NCBI RefSeq assembly: GCF_000725125.1
Contig: NZ_JFCB01000001.1
Span: forward strand, 620,001 to 684,000
Source of the DNA: Streptomyces toyocaensis
GTDB taxonomy: Bacteria; Actinomycetota; Actinomycetes; Streptomycetales; Streptomycetaceae
Direction of reading: 5' to 3'
DNA length: 64,000 nucleotides
In this document: positions 16,301 to 24,940 of the stretch, piece after piece
Layout of the letters: each line of letters opens with the position of its first letter
Numbering within the stretch: position 1 is the stretch's first letter
The notes under the pieces: model-generated
Seen by the model: only the letters and a program-made list of their open reading frames with translations
Database searches by the model: none
Told to the model about the DNA's origin: nothing
Made by a program: the position numbers and the translations under genes

Positions 16301-16490
16301 GTGGGTTGCCCGGGAGACCCCCCGCGGTGCGCGCCGCGTTGTACAACGTAAGCTGTACCGGTCCCGAAAGGCGGCAATCAGGGCCATAATGCCCGACATC
16401 ATCCATCGATACCGCGTGGGGAATACCTGGGCGGCGTGTCCGAAATAGTGTGCATTGGGTCAGCAGTGTAGAACGGGAGATGTGACGGCA

Positions 16491-16556
16491 ATGGCTACGG
16501 AAACTCCCCGGCTGAACGCAGCGTGCGCCGTCGCCGCCCCGGGCAGTCCACGATGA
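16491..16556 (+). CDS. 21-codon leader ORF coupled to hpnC
   Basis: ATG at 16491 lies 10 bp after a GGGAGA ribosome-site-like sequence. It opens a 21-codon frame (MATETPRLNAACAVAAPGSPR) whose TGA overlaps the hpnC ATG at 16553 as ATGA. hpnC itself has no obvious ribosome site before 16553, so translation of this peptide may deliver ribosomes to hpnC. Alternatively hpnC starts at GTG 16523 and this frame is chance. Confidence 0.4.
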   Translation: MATETPRLNAACAVAAPGSPR

Positions 16557-17464
16557 CGCCCCCCGGCCGGGCGCGCGGCGCCGGCGTCGAGCGCGCCACG
16601 CTCGACAAGGCCGCCGCCGAGAACTTCCCCGTGGCCCCCTTCTTCCTGCCCAGATCCTGGCGCGAGGACCTGATGGCCGTCTACGGCTTCGCCCGTCTGG
16701 TCGACGACATCGGTGACGGCGATCTGGCCCCCGGCGGCGCCGACGCCCGTCTTCTCGGCGTCCCGGCCGATCGGGCCGGGGACCGGCTGGGGCTCCTGGA
16801 CGCCTTCGAGGACGACCTGCGCCGGGTGTTCGACCCGGAGGGCCCCCAGCCCCGCCATCCGCTGTTGATCCGGCTCCGGCCCACGGTCCGTCGCCACGCG
16901 CTCACCCCCGAGCCCTTCCTCGGGCTGATCGCGGCCAACCGCCAGGACCAGCTCGTCAAGCGCTACGAGACCTACGACGACCTGCTCGCCTACTGCGCAC
17001 TGTCGGCCAATCCCGTCGGCCGCCTCGTCCTCGCCGTCACCGGGACCACCACCCCGGAGCGGATCCGCCGTTCCGACGCGATCTGCACGGCCCTGCAGAT
17101 CGTCGAACACCTCCAGGACGTGGCCGAGGACCTCGGCCGCGACCGCGTCTACCTGCCCGCCACGGACATGAAGCTCTTCCACGTCCAGGAGGCGGACCTC
17201 GCCGCTCCCACCGCAGGCGCGTCGGTGCGCGCGCTCGTCGCGTACCAGGCGCAACGCGCCCGCGACCTGCTGGACGAGGGGGCCCCGCTCGTGGACAGCG
17301 TCCACGGCAGGCTCAGACTGCTGCTCGCGGGGTTCGTGGCGGGAGGAAGGGCGGCCCTCCGGGCGATCGCCGCCGCCGAATACGACGTACTCCCCGGCCC
17401 GCCGAAGCCCGGCAAGGTCCGGCTGCTGCGCGAGGCGGGCGTGACTCTGCGAGGAAAGGGGTGA
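16553..17464 (+). CDS. hpnC: HpnC, squalene synthase-like hydroxysqualene synthase
   Basis: About 303 residues of the squalene/phytoene synthase family. The two Asp-rich motifs are RLVDDIGDGD and EHLQDVAEDLGRDRVYLP. Together HpnC, HpnD and HpnE convert two farnesyl diphosphates to squalene; HpnC turns presqualene diphosphate into hydroxysqualene. ATG 16553 begins MTPPGRARGAG; GTG 16523 is an in-frame alternative. It is the first recognisable gene of the hopanoid operon and overlaps hpnD (GTGA). Confidence 0.92.
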   Translation: MTPPGRARGAGVERATLDKAAAENFPVAPFFLPRSWREDLMAVYGFARLVDDIGDGDLAPGGADARLLGVPADRAGDRLGLLDAFEDDLRRVFDPEGPQPRHPLLIRLRPTVRRHALTPEPFLGLIAANRQDQLVKRYETYDDLLAYCALSANPVGRLVLAVTGTTTPERIRRSDAICTALQIVEHLQDVAEDLGRDRVYLPATDMKLFHVQEADLAAPTAGASVRALVAYQAQRARDLLDEGAPLVDSVHGRLRLLLAGFVAGGRAALRAIAAAEYDVLPGPPKPGKVRLLREAGVTLRGKG

Positions 17465-18411
17465 TCCGGGCCGTGGGGTCGCATCCACCCGCCTCCGCAC
17501 CGGTACTCGCCGCCTACAGCTACTGCGAGACGGTCACCGGACAGCAGGCACGCAACTTCGCCTACGGCATCCGGCTGCTGCCGACGGCCGAGCGGCGCGC
17601 GATGTCGGCGCTGTACGCGTTCTCCCGGCGGGTCGACGACATCGGCGACGGCGCCCTGGCGGACGACGTCAAGGTCGCCCGGCTGGAGGACACCCGGGCG
17701 CTGCTCTCCCGGATCCGGGACGGTGCGGTCGAGGAGGACGACACCGACCCGGTCGCCGTCGCCCTCGCGCACGCCGCCGGGCGCTTCCCGATCCCCCTGG
17801 GCGGCCTGGACGAACTCATCGACGGCGTCCAGATGGACGTACGCGGCGAGACCTACGAGACCTGGGACGACCTCAAGGCCTACTGCCGTTGCGTCGCGGG
17901 CGCCATCGGGCGGCTCTCCCTCGGCGTGTTCGGCACCGAACCGGGCGCGCGCGGCGCCGAGCGCGCCCCCGAGTACGCCGACACGCTCGGCCTCGCACTC
18001 CAGCTGACCAACATCCTCCGGGACGTCCGCGAGGACGCCGAGGGCGGCCGCACCTATCTGCCCGCCGACGACCTCGCCAAGTTCGGGTGCTCGGCCGGGT
18101 TCGGCGGGCCGACGCCACCGGAGGGCTCCGACTTCGCGGGCCTGGTGCACTTCGAAGTGCGCAGGGCCCGCGCCCTCTTCGCCGAGGGCTACCGGCTGCT
18201 CCCCCTGCTCGACCGGCGCAGCGGCGCCTGCGTCGCCGCCATGGCCGGCATCTACCGCCGGCTCCTGGACCGCATCGAGCGCGACCCCGGGGCCGTGCTG
18301 CGCGGCCGGGTCTCCCTGCCCGGACGCGAGAAGGCCTACGTCGCGGTGCGCGGCCTGTCCGGTCTGGACACCCGGCACGTGACCCGGCGGGCCGTCAGGA
18401 GGCGTGGCTGA
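17461..18411 (+). CDS. hpnD: HpnD, presqualene diphosphate synthase
   Basis: 316 residues of the squalene/phytoene synthase family. The first Asp motif is SRRVDDIGDG, GETYETWDDLKAYCRCVAGAIGRL follows in the middle, and the second motif is NILRDVREDAEGGRTYLP. It condenses two farnesyl diphosphates to presqualene diphosphate. Translation starts at GTG 17461, overlapping the hpnC stop. The TGA overlaps the ATG of the following 40-codon ORF. Confidence 0.94.
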   Translation: MIRAVGSHPPASAPVLAAYSYCETVTGQQARNFAYGIRLLPTAERRAMSALYAFSRRVDDIGDGALADDVKVARLEDTRALLSRIRDGAVEEDDTDPVAVALAHAAGRFPIPLGGLDELIDGVQMDVRGETYETWDDLKAYCRCVAGAIGRLSLGVFGTEPGARGAERAPEYADTLGLALQLTNILRDVREDAEGGRTYLPADDLAKFGCSAGFGGPTPPEGSDFAGLVHFEVRRARALFAEGYRLLPLLDRRSGACVAAMAGIYRRLLDRIERDPGAVLRGRVSLPGREKAYVAVRGLSGLDTRHVTRRAVRRRG

Positions 18412-18533
18412 TGGGCATCCCGCTCCCCGGCGGAAAGCGGTGGGCAACCCTCCGCCGCGACACCGCGTCCCCCACCGAGACGGCCGGCCGTGCACGGTTC
18501 ACGCGGCCCGGCCGGTCGGGGGAGGGCGCATGA
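18411..18533 (+). CDS. 40-aa small protein between hpnD and hpnE (DUF6380-like)
   Basis: A 40-codon frame (MGIPLPGGKRWATLRRDTAS...RSGEGA). Its ATG overlaps the hpnD stop (TGATG) and its TGA overlaps the hpnE start (ATGA). This exact chaining of starts and stops argues for translation. The peptide is basic and rich in Gly, Arg and Thr, with no membrane segment. It resembles a small Streptomyces family I recall as DUF6380, found in this kind of locus; that identification is from memory. Function unknown. Confidence 0.6.
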   Translation: MGIPLPGGKRWATLRRDTASPTETAGRARFTRPGRSGEGA

Positions 18534-19957
18534 GCCACGGGACACGCACCGAGGGGCCGCTCCCGGACGGCTCCGTCCCGGCCGGACGGCACGCCGTCGT
18601 GGTCGGAGGCGGACTGGCCGGCGTCACCGCGGCCCTCGCCCTGGCCGACGCCGGAGTGGGCGTCACCCTGCTCGAGGGCAGGCCGCGGCTGGGCGGGCTC
18701 GCCTTCTCCTTCCGGCGCGGCGACCTCACGGTCGACAACGGCCAGCACGTGTACCTGCGCTGCTGCACCGCCTACCGGTGGTTCCTCGACCGGATCGGCG
18801 GAGCCGCGCTGGCCCCGCTGCAGGACCGCCTCGACGTGCCCGTGCTCGACGTCACGCGCCCCGCGGGCCGGCGGCTCGGCAGACTGCGGCGCGACGCCCT
18901 GCCGGTGCCCCTGCACCTGGCGCGCAGCCTCGCCGCCTATCCGCACCTGTCGCTCGCCGAACGGGCCGGAGCGGTCCGGGCCGCGCTCGCGCTGAACGGG
19001 CTCGACCTCGCCGATCCGGCCCTGGACGCCCAGGACTTCGGCAGCTGGCTCGCGGCCCACGGCCAGTCGGCGCGCGCCGTCGAGGCCCTGTGGGACCTGG
19101 TCGGGGTCGCCACCCTCAACGCGGTCGCGGGTGACACGTCCCTGTCGCTCGCCGCGATGGTGTTCAAGACCGGTCTGCTGTCCGACCCGGGGGCGGCCGA
19201 CATCGGCTGGGCCCGGGTGCCGCTGGGCGAACTGCACGACCGGCTCGCCCGCGGGGCGCTCGACTCCGCGGGCGTGCGCACCGAGGTCCGGACCCGGGTC
19301 ACCTCCGTATCCGCGAACGGCGACGGAGGGTGGAGCGTCGGCGTTCCCGGCGGGACGATCCGGGCCGACGCGGTCGTCCTCGCCGTGCCGCAGCGCGAGG
19401 CGTACGGCCTGCTGCCCGCCGGCGCCCTCGACGCCCCCGAGCGGCTCCTGCAGATCGGCACCGCACCGATCCTCAACATCCACGTCGTCTACGACCGCCA
19501 GGTGCTCGCGCGCCCGTTCTTCGCCGCTCTCGGCACCCCCGTGCAGTGGGTCTTCGACCGGACCGACGCGTCCGGCCTGCGGCGCGGTCAGTACCTGGCG
19601 CTGTCCCAGTCGGTCGCCCAGGACGACATCGACGAGCCGGTGGCGGTGCTGCGCGAGCGGTATCTGCCCGAACTGGAGCGGCTGCTGCCACGTACCCGGG
19701 ACGCCCGGGTCGAGGACTTCTTCGTCACCCGGGAACGCGCCGCCACGTTCGCTCCCGCTCCCGGCGTCGGACGCCTCAGGCCCGGCGCCCGCACCAAGGC
19801 ACCCGGCCTGTACCTGGCCGGAGCGTGGACCGCCACCGGGTGGCCCGCGACCATGGAGAGTGCGGTCCGCAGCGGCGTCGGCGCGGCGGACGCCGCCTTG
19901 GGCGCCCTCGGCCGGCCCCGCCCCCGACACCTCTTCGCGATCGAGGAGGCGGCCTGA
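18530..19957 (+). CDS. hpnE: HpnE, hydroxysqualene dehydroxylase (FAD-dependent)
   Basis: 475 residues. The FAD-binding AVVVGGGLAGVTAALALADAG lies near residue 25, the amine-oxidase-type GGLAFSFRRGDLTVDNGQHVY follows, and LYLAGAWTATGWPATMESAVRSG is the C-terminal FAD element. It reductively removes the hydroxyl of hydroxysqualene to give squalene. ATG 18530 overlaps the stop of the 40-codon ORF. Confidence 0.93.
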   Translation: MSHGTRTEGPLPDGSVPAGRHAVVVGGGLAGVTAALALADAGVGVTLLEGRPRLGGLAFSFRRGDLTVDNGQHVYLRCCTAYRWFLDRIGGAALAPLQDRLDVPVLDVTRPAGRRLGRLRRDALPVPLHLARSLAAYPHLSLAERAGAVRAALALNGLDLADPALDAQDFGSWLAAHGQSARAVEALWDLVGVATLNAVAGDTSLSLAAMVFKTGLLSDPGAADIGWARVPLGELHDRLARGALDSAGVRTEVRTRVTSVSANGDGGWSVGVPGGTIRADAVVLAVPQREAYGLLPAGALDAPERLLQIGTAPILNIHVVYDRQVLARPFFAALGTPVQWVFDRTDASGLRRGQYLALSQSVAQDDIDEPVAVLRERYLPELERLLPRTRDARVEDFFVTRERAATFAPAPGVGRLRPGARTKAPGLYLAGAWTATGWPATMESAVRSGVGAADAALGALGRPRPRHLFAIEEAA

Positions 19958-20019
19958 TGCTGCAGGAGAGCGGCGCGGCAGGTCCCCGCACCCCCCGTAC
20001 CGCAACAAGAGGAGAGACT

Positions 20020-21093
20020 GTGCCCACTGTGCCCCCGGCCTCGCAGGCCGCTCGAAGGACCGCGGTGGACGTGTCCGCGCTCCTGGAGCGCGGCCGGACC
20101 CTGGCCACGCCGGTACTGCGGGCGGCCGTCGACCGCCTGGCACCTCCCATGGACACGGTCGCCGCCTACCACTTCGGCTGGATCGACGCCCAGGGCCGGC
20201 CCGCGGACGGCGACGGCGGCAAGGCCGTGCGCCCCGCCCTCGCCGTGCTGTCCGCTGAGGTCACCGGCGCCGCCCCGCAGACGGGCGTTCCCGGCGCGGT
20301 CGCCGTCGAACTGGTCCACAACTTCTCGCTGCTGCACGACGACCTGATGGACGGCGACGAACAGCGCCGGCACCGTGACACCGTCTGGAAGGTGCACGGC
20401 CCCGCCCAGGCCATCCTGGTCGGCGACGCCCTGTTCGCCCTGGCCAACGAGGTGCTCCTGGAACTCGGCACCGTCGAGGCCGGCCGCGCCACCCGCCGGC
20501 TGACCACGGCGAGCCGCGCGCTCATCGACGGCCAGGCCCAGGACATCTCCTACGAGCACCGCGACCGCGTCAGCGTCGAGGAGTGCCTGGAGATGGAGGG
20601 CAACAAGACGGGGGCCCTGCTCGCCTGCGCCAGCTCCATCGGCGCGGTGCTCGGCGGCGCGGACGACCGCACCGCCGACGCTCTGGAGAGGTACGGCTAC
20701 CACCTCGGCCTGGCGTTCCAGGCCGTCGACGACCTCCTCGGCATCTGGGGCGACCCGGAGGCCACCGGCAAGCAGGCCTGGAGCGACCTGCGCCAGCGCA
20801 AGAAGTCCCTCCCGGTCGTTGCCGCGCTCGCGGCGGACGGCCCCGCCTCCCGGCGGCTGGGCGAGATTCTCGCGGCCGACGCCAAGAGCAGCGACTTCGC
20901 GGCCTTCTCCGAGGAGGAGTTCGCCGCCCGGGCCGCCCTCATCGAGGAGGCGGGCGGCCGCGAGTGGACCGCCGAAGAGGCACGCCGTCAGCACACCATC
21001 GCCCTCGAGGCCCTCGACGCAGTGGACATGCCCGACCGGGTGCGGGAGCAGTTCACGGCGCTCGCGGACTTCGTCGTCGTACGAAAGAGATGA
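20020..21093 (+). CDS. Polyprenyl (farnesyl/geranyl-type) diphosphate synthase
   Basis: 357 residues of the trans-prenyltransferase family. The first Asp-rich motif is LLHDDLMDGDEQRRHRDTVW and the second is DDLLGIWGDPEATGKQAWSDLRQRKKSLP, with KAVRPAL upstream. It probably makes the farnesyl diphosphate used by HpnC/HpnD; chain length cannot be read from the sequence. GTG 20020 is preceded by a strong GAGGAGAG ribosome site; an in-frame ATG at 19957 overlaps the hpnE stop. It is followed by a 119-bp gap with a hairpin before shc. Confidence 0.9.
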   Translation: MPTVPPASQAARRTAVDVSALLERGRTLATPVLRAAVDRLAPPMDTVAAYHFGWIDAQGRPADGDGGKAVRPALAVLSAEVTGAAPQTGVPGAVAVELVHNFSLLHDDLMDGDEQRRHRDTVWKVHGPAQAILVGDALFALANEVLLELGTVEAGRATRRLTTASRALIDGQAQDISYEHRDRVSVEECLEMEGNKTGALLACASSIGAVLGGADDRTADALERYGYHLGLAFQAVDDLLGIWGDPEATGKQAWSDLRQRKKSLPVVAALAADGPASRRLGEILAADAKSSDFAAFSEEEFAARAALIEEAGGREWTAEEARRQHTIALEALDAVDMPDRVREQFTALADFVVVRKR

Positions 21094-21123
21094 TCACTAT
21101 CGGTCGAATAGCCCTCGCGTAGT

Positions 21124-21162
21124 CGCCGGCCGGTGTTGCGGGGAGAACGGCACCGGCCGACG
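21124..21162 (+). other. Intercistronic hairpin between prenyl synthase and shc
   Basis: The arms 21124-21135 and 21151-21162 (core CGGCCGGTG / CACCGGCCG) pair over 12 positions with one mismatch around a 15-nt loop. This is the only sizeable gap inside an otherwise overlapping operon. It may be an attenuator, a processing or stabilising element, or a terminator before an shc promoter. Confidence 0.5.
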
Positions 21163-21212
21163 GCGGACCCACAGCAGACGCACCACTTGCAGGACTGCAC
21201 GAAGGGGAAGCC

Positions 21213-23252
21213 ATGACAGCGACGACCGACGGAAGCACCGGGGCGGCCCTGCCGCCCCGCGTGACCGCGGCCAGCGAAAACGACACCGACATCCCCGAGG
21301 CGGCCGGGGTTCCCGACATCGCCGCCCGCGCCATGCGGCGCGCCACCGACTTCCTGCTGTCCCGGCAGGACGACCAGGGCTGGTGGAAGGGCGACCTCGA
21401 GACCAACGTCACGATGGACGCCGAGGACCTGTTACTGCGCCAGTTCCTGGGCATCCGCGACGACGACACCACCCGCGCCGCGGCCCTGTTCATCCGCGGG
21501 GAGCAGCGCGAGGACGGCACCTGGGCCACCTTCTACGGCGGACCCGGCGAACTCTCCACCACCATCGAGGCGTACGTCGCCCTGCGGCTGGCCGGGGACC
21601 CGCCCGACGCCCCGCACATGGCGAAGGCGTCGGCATGGGTCCGCGAGCGGGGCGGCATCGCCGCCTCCAGGGTCTTCACCCGGATCTGGCTGGCCCTGTT
21701 CGGCTGGTGGAAGTGGGAGGACCTGCCCGAACTCCCGCCCGAGCTGATCTGGTTCCCTTCCTGGCTGCCGCTCAACATCTACGACTTCGGATGCTGGGCC
21801 CGGCAGACCATCGTGCCGCTGACGATCGTGTCCGCCGAACGGCCGGTGCGCCCCGCCCCGTTCCCGCTGGACGAACTGCACACCGACCCGCGTCACCCCT
21901 GCCCTCCTCTGCCGCTCGCTCCGGCGAACACCTGGGACGGCGCCTTCCAGCGGCTGGACCGGGCTCTGCACGCCCTGCGCCGGGCGGTGCCGCGCCGGCT
22001 GCGCGCGGCGGCCATGAACACCGCCGCCCGCTGGATCATCGAGCGCCAGGAGAACGACGGCTGCTGGGGCGGAATCCAGCCCCCGGCGGTGTACTCGGTC
22101 ATCGCGCTGCACCTGCTCGGCTACGACCTGAACCATCCGGTGATGCGCGCGGGCCTGGAGTCGCTGGACCGGTTCGCCGTGTGGCGGGAGGACGGGGCCC
22201 GCATGATCGAGGCCTGCCAGTCCCCGGTGTGGGACACCTGCCTCGCCACCATCGCGCTGGCCGACGCGGGCCTGCCCGCCGACCACCCCCAACTGGTCAA
22301 GGCCGCCGACTGGATGCTCGGCGAGCAGATCGTGCGGCCCGGCGACTGGTCCGTGCGCCGGCCTCATCTCCCGCCCGGGGGCTGGGCGTTCGAGTTCCAC
22401 AACGACAACTACCCCGACATCGACGACACCGCCGAGGTGGTCCTCGCGCTGCGCCGCGTCAAGCACCACGACCCCGAGCGGCTGGACAACGCCATCGGCC
22501 GTGGGGTGCGCTGGAACCTCGGCATGCAGTCGAAGAACGGCGCCTGGGGCGCCTTCGACGTCGACAACACCAGCCCGTTCCCCAACCGGCTGCCGTTCTG
22601 CGACTTCGGCGAGGTCATCGACCCGCCGTCGGCCGACGTCACCGCGCACGTCGTGGAGATGCTCGCCGTGGAGGGCCTCGCCCACGACCCGCGCACCCGG
22701 CGCGGCATCCGGTGGCTGCTCGCGGAACAGGAACCCGACGGCTCCTGGTTCGGGCGCTGGGGAGTCAACTACCTCTACGGCACCGGCTCCGTGGTGCCCG
22801 CCCTGACCGCCGCCGGGATTCCCGGCTCGCACCCGGCCATCCGGCGGGCCGTCGCCTGGCTGGAGAAGGTGCAGAACGACGACGGCGGCTGGGGCGAGGA
22901 CCTGCGCTCCTACGAGCGCGCCGCCCGGTGGAGCGGCCGCGGCGCCTCGACCGCCTCCCAGACGGCGTGGGCGCTGATGGCGCTGCTGGCGGCGGGGGAG
23001 CGGGGCTCCAGGGCCGTCGAGCGCGGTGTCCAGTGGCTGGCGGCCACCCAGCGCGAGGACGGCTCCTGGGACGAGCCGTACTTCACCGGCACCGGCTTCC
23101 CCTGGGACTTCTCCATCAACTACCACCTGTACCGGCAGGTCTTCCCGCTCACCGCCCTCGGCCGGTACGTGCACGGGGAGCCCTTCACCAAGAAGCCGGT
23201 GACGGCACGGGCCGGTGCCGGGCAGCCCCTGGCCGAGGCGAAGGGAAGCTGA
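21213..23252 (+). CDS. shc: Squalene-hopene cyclase
   Basis: 679 residues. The catalytic acid motif DIDD is at residues 402-405 (YPDIDDTAEVV). Several QW-type repeats are visible (QDDQGWWKGDLE, QENDGCWGG, QEPDGSWFGRWG, QNDDGGWGED, QREDGSWDE). The enzyme cyclises squalene to hopene and is monotopic on the membrane. ATG 21213 follows AGGGGAAG. Codon 74 (21432-21434) is TTA, the rare leucine codon read by the bldA tRNA in Streptomyces; it is the only TTA in this operon. The stop overlaps the hpnG ATG. Confidence 0.97.
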   Translation: MTATTDGSTGAALPPRVTAASENDTDIPEAAGVPDIAARAMRRATDFLLSRQDDQGWWKGDLETNVTMDAEDLLLRQFLGIRDDDTTRAAALFIRGEQREDGTWATFYGGPGELSTTIEAYVALRLAGDPPDAPHMAKASAWVRERGGIAASRVFTRIWLALFGWWKWEDLPELPPELIWFPSWLPLNIYDFGCWARQTIVPLTIVSAERPVRPAPFPLDELHTDPRHPCPPLPLAPANTWDGAFQRLDRALHALRRAVPRRLRAAAMNTAARWIIERQENDGCWGGIQPPAVYSVIALHLLGYDLNHPVMRAGLESLDRFAVWREDGARMIEACQSPVWDTCLATIALADAGLPADHPQLVKAADWMLGEQIVRPGDWSVRRPHLPPGGWAFEFHNDNYPDIDDTAEVVLALRRVKHHDPERLDNAIGRGVRWNLGMQSKNGAWGAFDVDNTSPFPNRLPFCDFGEVIDPPSADVTAHVVEMLAVEGLAHDPRTRRGIRWLLAEQEPDGSWFGRWGVNYLYGTGSVVPALTAAGIPGSHPAIRRAVAWLEKVQNDDGGWGEDLRSYERAARWSGRGASTASQTAWALMALLAAGERGSRAVERGVQWLAATQREDGSWDEPYFTGTGFPWDFSINYHLYRQVFPLTALGRYVHGEPFTKKPVTARAGAGQPLAEAKGS

Positions 23253-23908
23253 TGGGCTCCCAGCCCGTCCCGGCCCCGCTGCTGATCGCCTGCGCGCTCG
23301 GCATCGAGCAGGTCGCCCTGCGCAGACGTGAGCGCGCCGGGCGGGGCGACCGGGGCCCGGGCGGGCCGGTCACCGTCCTGCGTACGGGCATGGGCCCGGC
23401 GGCGGCCGAGCGCTCCGTCGCCCGGGTGCTCGCCGGCCCGGCCCTGCGTGAGGCGGCCGTGCTGGCCACGGGTTTCTGCGCGGGCCTCGCCCCCGGTATG
23501 CACCCGGGTGACCTGGTGGTCGCCGAGGAGACCCGGGACCCGCGCGGCAGCGTGCCCTGCGTCGGGACCGAGCGGCTGGTGAAGGAGCTGGTGCGCGCGG
23601 TCCCGGGGCGCACCGTCCACACCGGTCCGCTCACCGGCTCCGGCCACGTCGTCCGCGGCCACGAACGGTCCGATCTGCTGGCGACCGGCGCGATCGCGGT
23701 CGACATGGAATCGGCGGCCACGCTCCTGAGCGCCGTCCGCGCGGGCGCGCGCCCGGTTGCGGCCGTCCGGGTGGTCGTGGACGCTCCAGAACACGAACTC
23801 GTCCGCATCGGCACGGTCCGCGGTGGAATATCGGCTTTCCGTGTCCTTCGTTCCGTACTCCCGGCTTTCTATGAATGGCACCGTTCCTTGCTGCTCCCCA
23901 GGAGGTGA
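23252..23908 (+). CDS. hpnG: HpnG, adenosylhopane nucleosidase
   Basis: 218 residues of the purine nucleoside phosphorylase/nucleosidase fold, with LIACALGIEQVALRRRE at the start and the ribose-binding AIAVDMESAATLLSA near the end. HpnG removes adenine from adenosylhopane to give ribosylhopane. It starts with ATGG overlapping the shc stop. The gene is followed 5 bp later by hpnH. Confidence 0.9.
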   Translation: MGSQPVPAPLLIACALGIEQVALRRRERAGRGDRGPGGPVTVLRTGMGPAAAERSVARVLAGPALREAAVLATGFCAGLAPGMHPGDLVVAEETRDPRGSVPCVGTERLVKELVRAVPGRTVHTGPLTGSGHVVRGHERSDLLATGAIAVDMESAATLLSAVRAGARPVAAVRVVVDAPEHELVRIGTVRGGISAFRVLRSVLPAFYEWHRSLLLPRR

Positions 23909-23913
23909 GCCAG

Positions 23914-24936
23914 ATGGCCATGCCGCTGCGTCAGTCCGTCAAGGTCGCTACATACTTGGCCGAACAGAAGCTCCGCAGACGGGACAAGTTCCCGCTCATC
24001 GTCGAACTGGAACCGCTCTTCGCCTGCAACCTGAAGTGCGAGGGGTGCGGCAAGATCCAGCACCCGGCCGGCGTGCTGAAGCAGCGGATGCCCGTGGCCC
24101 AGGCCGTGGGCGCGGTGCTGGAGTCCGGGGCTCCGATGGTGTCGATCGCCGGCGGCGAGCCGCTGATGCACCCGCAGATCGACGAGATCGCACGCCAGTT
24201 GGTCGCCAGGCGCAAGTACGTCTTCCTGTGCACCAACGCCCTGCTCATGCGCAAGAAGATGGACCGCTTCACGCCCTCTCCCTACTTCGCGTTCGCGGTG
24301 CACATCGACGGCCTGCGGGAGCGGCACGACGAGTCCGTGGCGAAGGAGGGCGTGTTCGACGAGGCCGTGGAGGCCATCAAGGAGGCCAAGCGGCGCGGCT
24401 TCCGGGTCACCACCAACTCGACCTTCTTCAACACCGACACCCCGCAGACCGTCGTCGAGGTGCTCAACTACCTCAACGACGAGCTGGAGGTCGACGAGAT
24501 GATGATCTCGCCCGCCTACGCCTACGAGAAGGCCCCTGACCAGGAGCACTTCCTGGGCGTGGAACAGACCCGTGAGCTGTTCAGGAAGGCCTTCGCGGGC
24601 GGCAACCGGCGCCGCTGGCGGCTGAACCACTCACCGCTGTTCCTCGACTTCCTCGAGGGCAAGGTCGACTTCCCGTGCACCGCGTGGGCGATCCCGAACT
24701 ACTCGCTCTTCGGCTGGCAGCGCCCCTGCTACCTGATGAGCGACGGGTACGTGCCGACGTACCGGGAACTGATCGAGGACACCGACTGGGACAGGTACGG
24801 CCGAGGCAAGGACCCGCGCTGCGCCAACTGCATGGCGCACTGCGGCTACGAGCCCACCGCCGTCCTCGCCACCATGGGCTCGCTGAAGGAGTCGCTGCGT
24901 GCCCTGCGCGAGACCGTCTCCGGAAACCGGGAGTGA
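23914..24936 (+). CDS. hpnH: HpnH, radical SAM adenosylhopane synthase
   Basis: 340 residues. The radical-SAM Cys motif is [12 protein letters not shown] (CX3CX2C) and the SAM-binding GGE element is [14 protein letters not shown]-terminal Cys cluster is [12 protein letters not shown]. The enzyme adds the 5'-deoxyadenosyl radical to hopene. ATG 23914 follows GGAGGTGA; an in-frame ATG at 23875 lies inside hpnG and is unlikely. Confidence 0.95.
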   Translation: MAMPLRQSVKVATYLAEQKLRRRDKFPLIVELEPLFACNLKCEGCGKIQHPAGVLKQRMPVAQAVGAVLESGAPMVSIAGGEPLMHPQIDEIARQLVARRKYVFLCTNALLMRKKMDRFTPSPYFAFAVHIDGLRERHDESVAKEGVFDEAVEAIKEAKRRGFRVTTNSTFFNTDTPQTVVEVLNYLNDELEVDEMMISPAYAYEKAPDQEHFLGVEQTRELFRKAFAGGNRRRWRLNHSPLFLDFLEGKVDFPCTAWAIPNYSLFGWQRPCYLMSDGYVPTYRELIEDTDWDRYGRGKDPRCANCMAHCGYEPTAVLATMGSLKESLRALRETVSGNRE

Positions 24937-24940
24937 GGTC

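Noticed and set aside
23875..23913. Earlier hpnH start at ATG 23875
   Set aside because: The extra 13 residues lie inside hpnG and bypass the strong GGAGGTGA site that serves ATG 23914.
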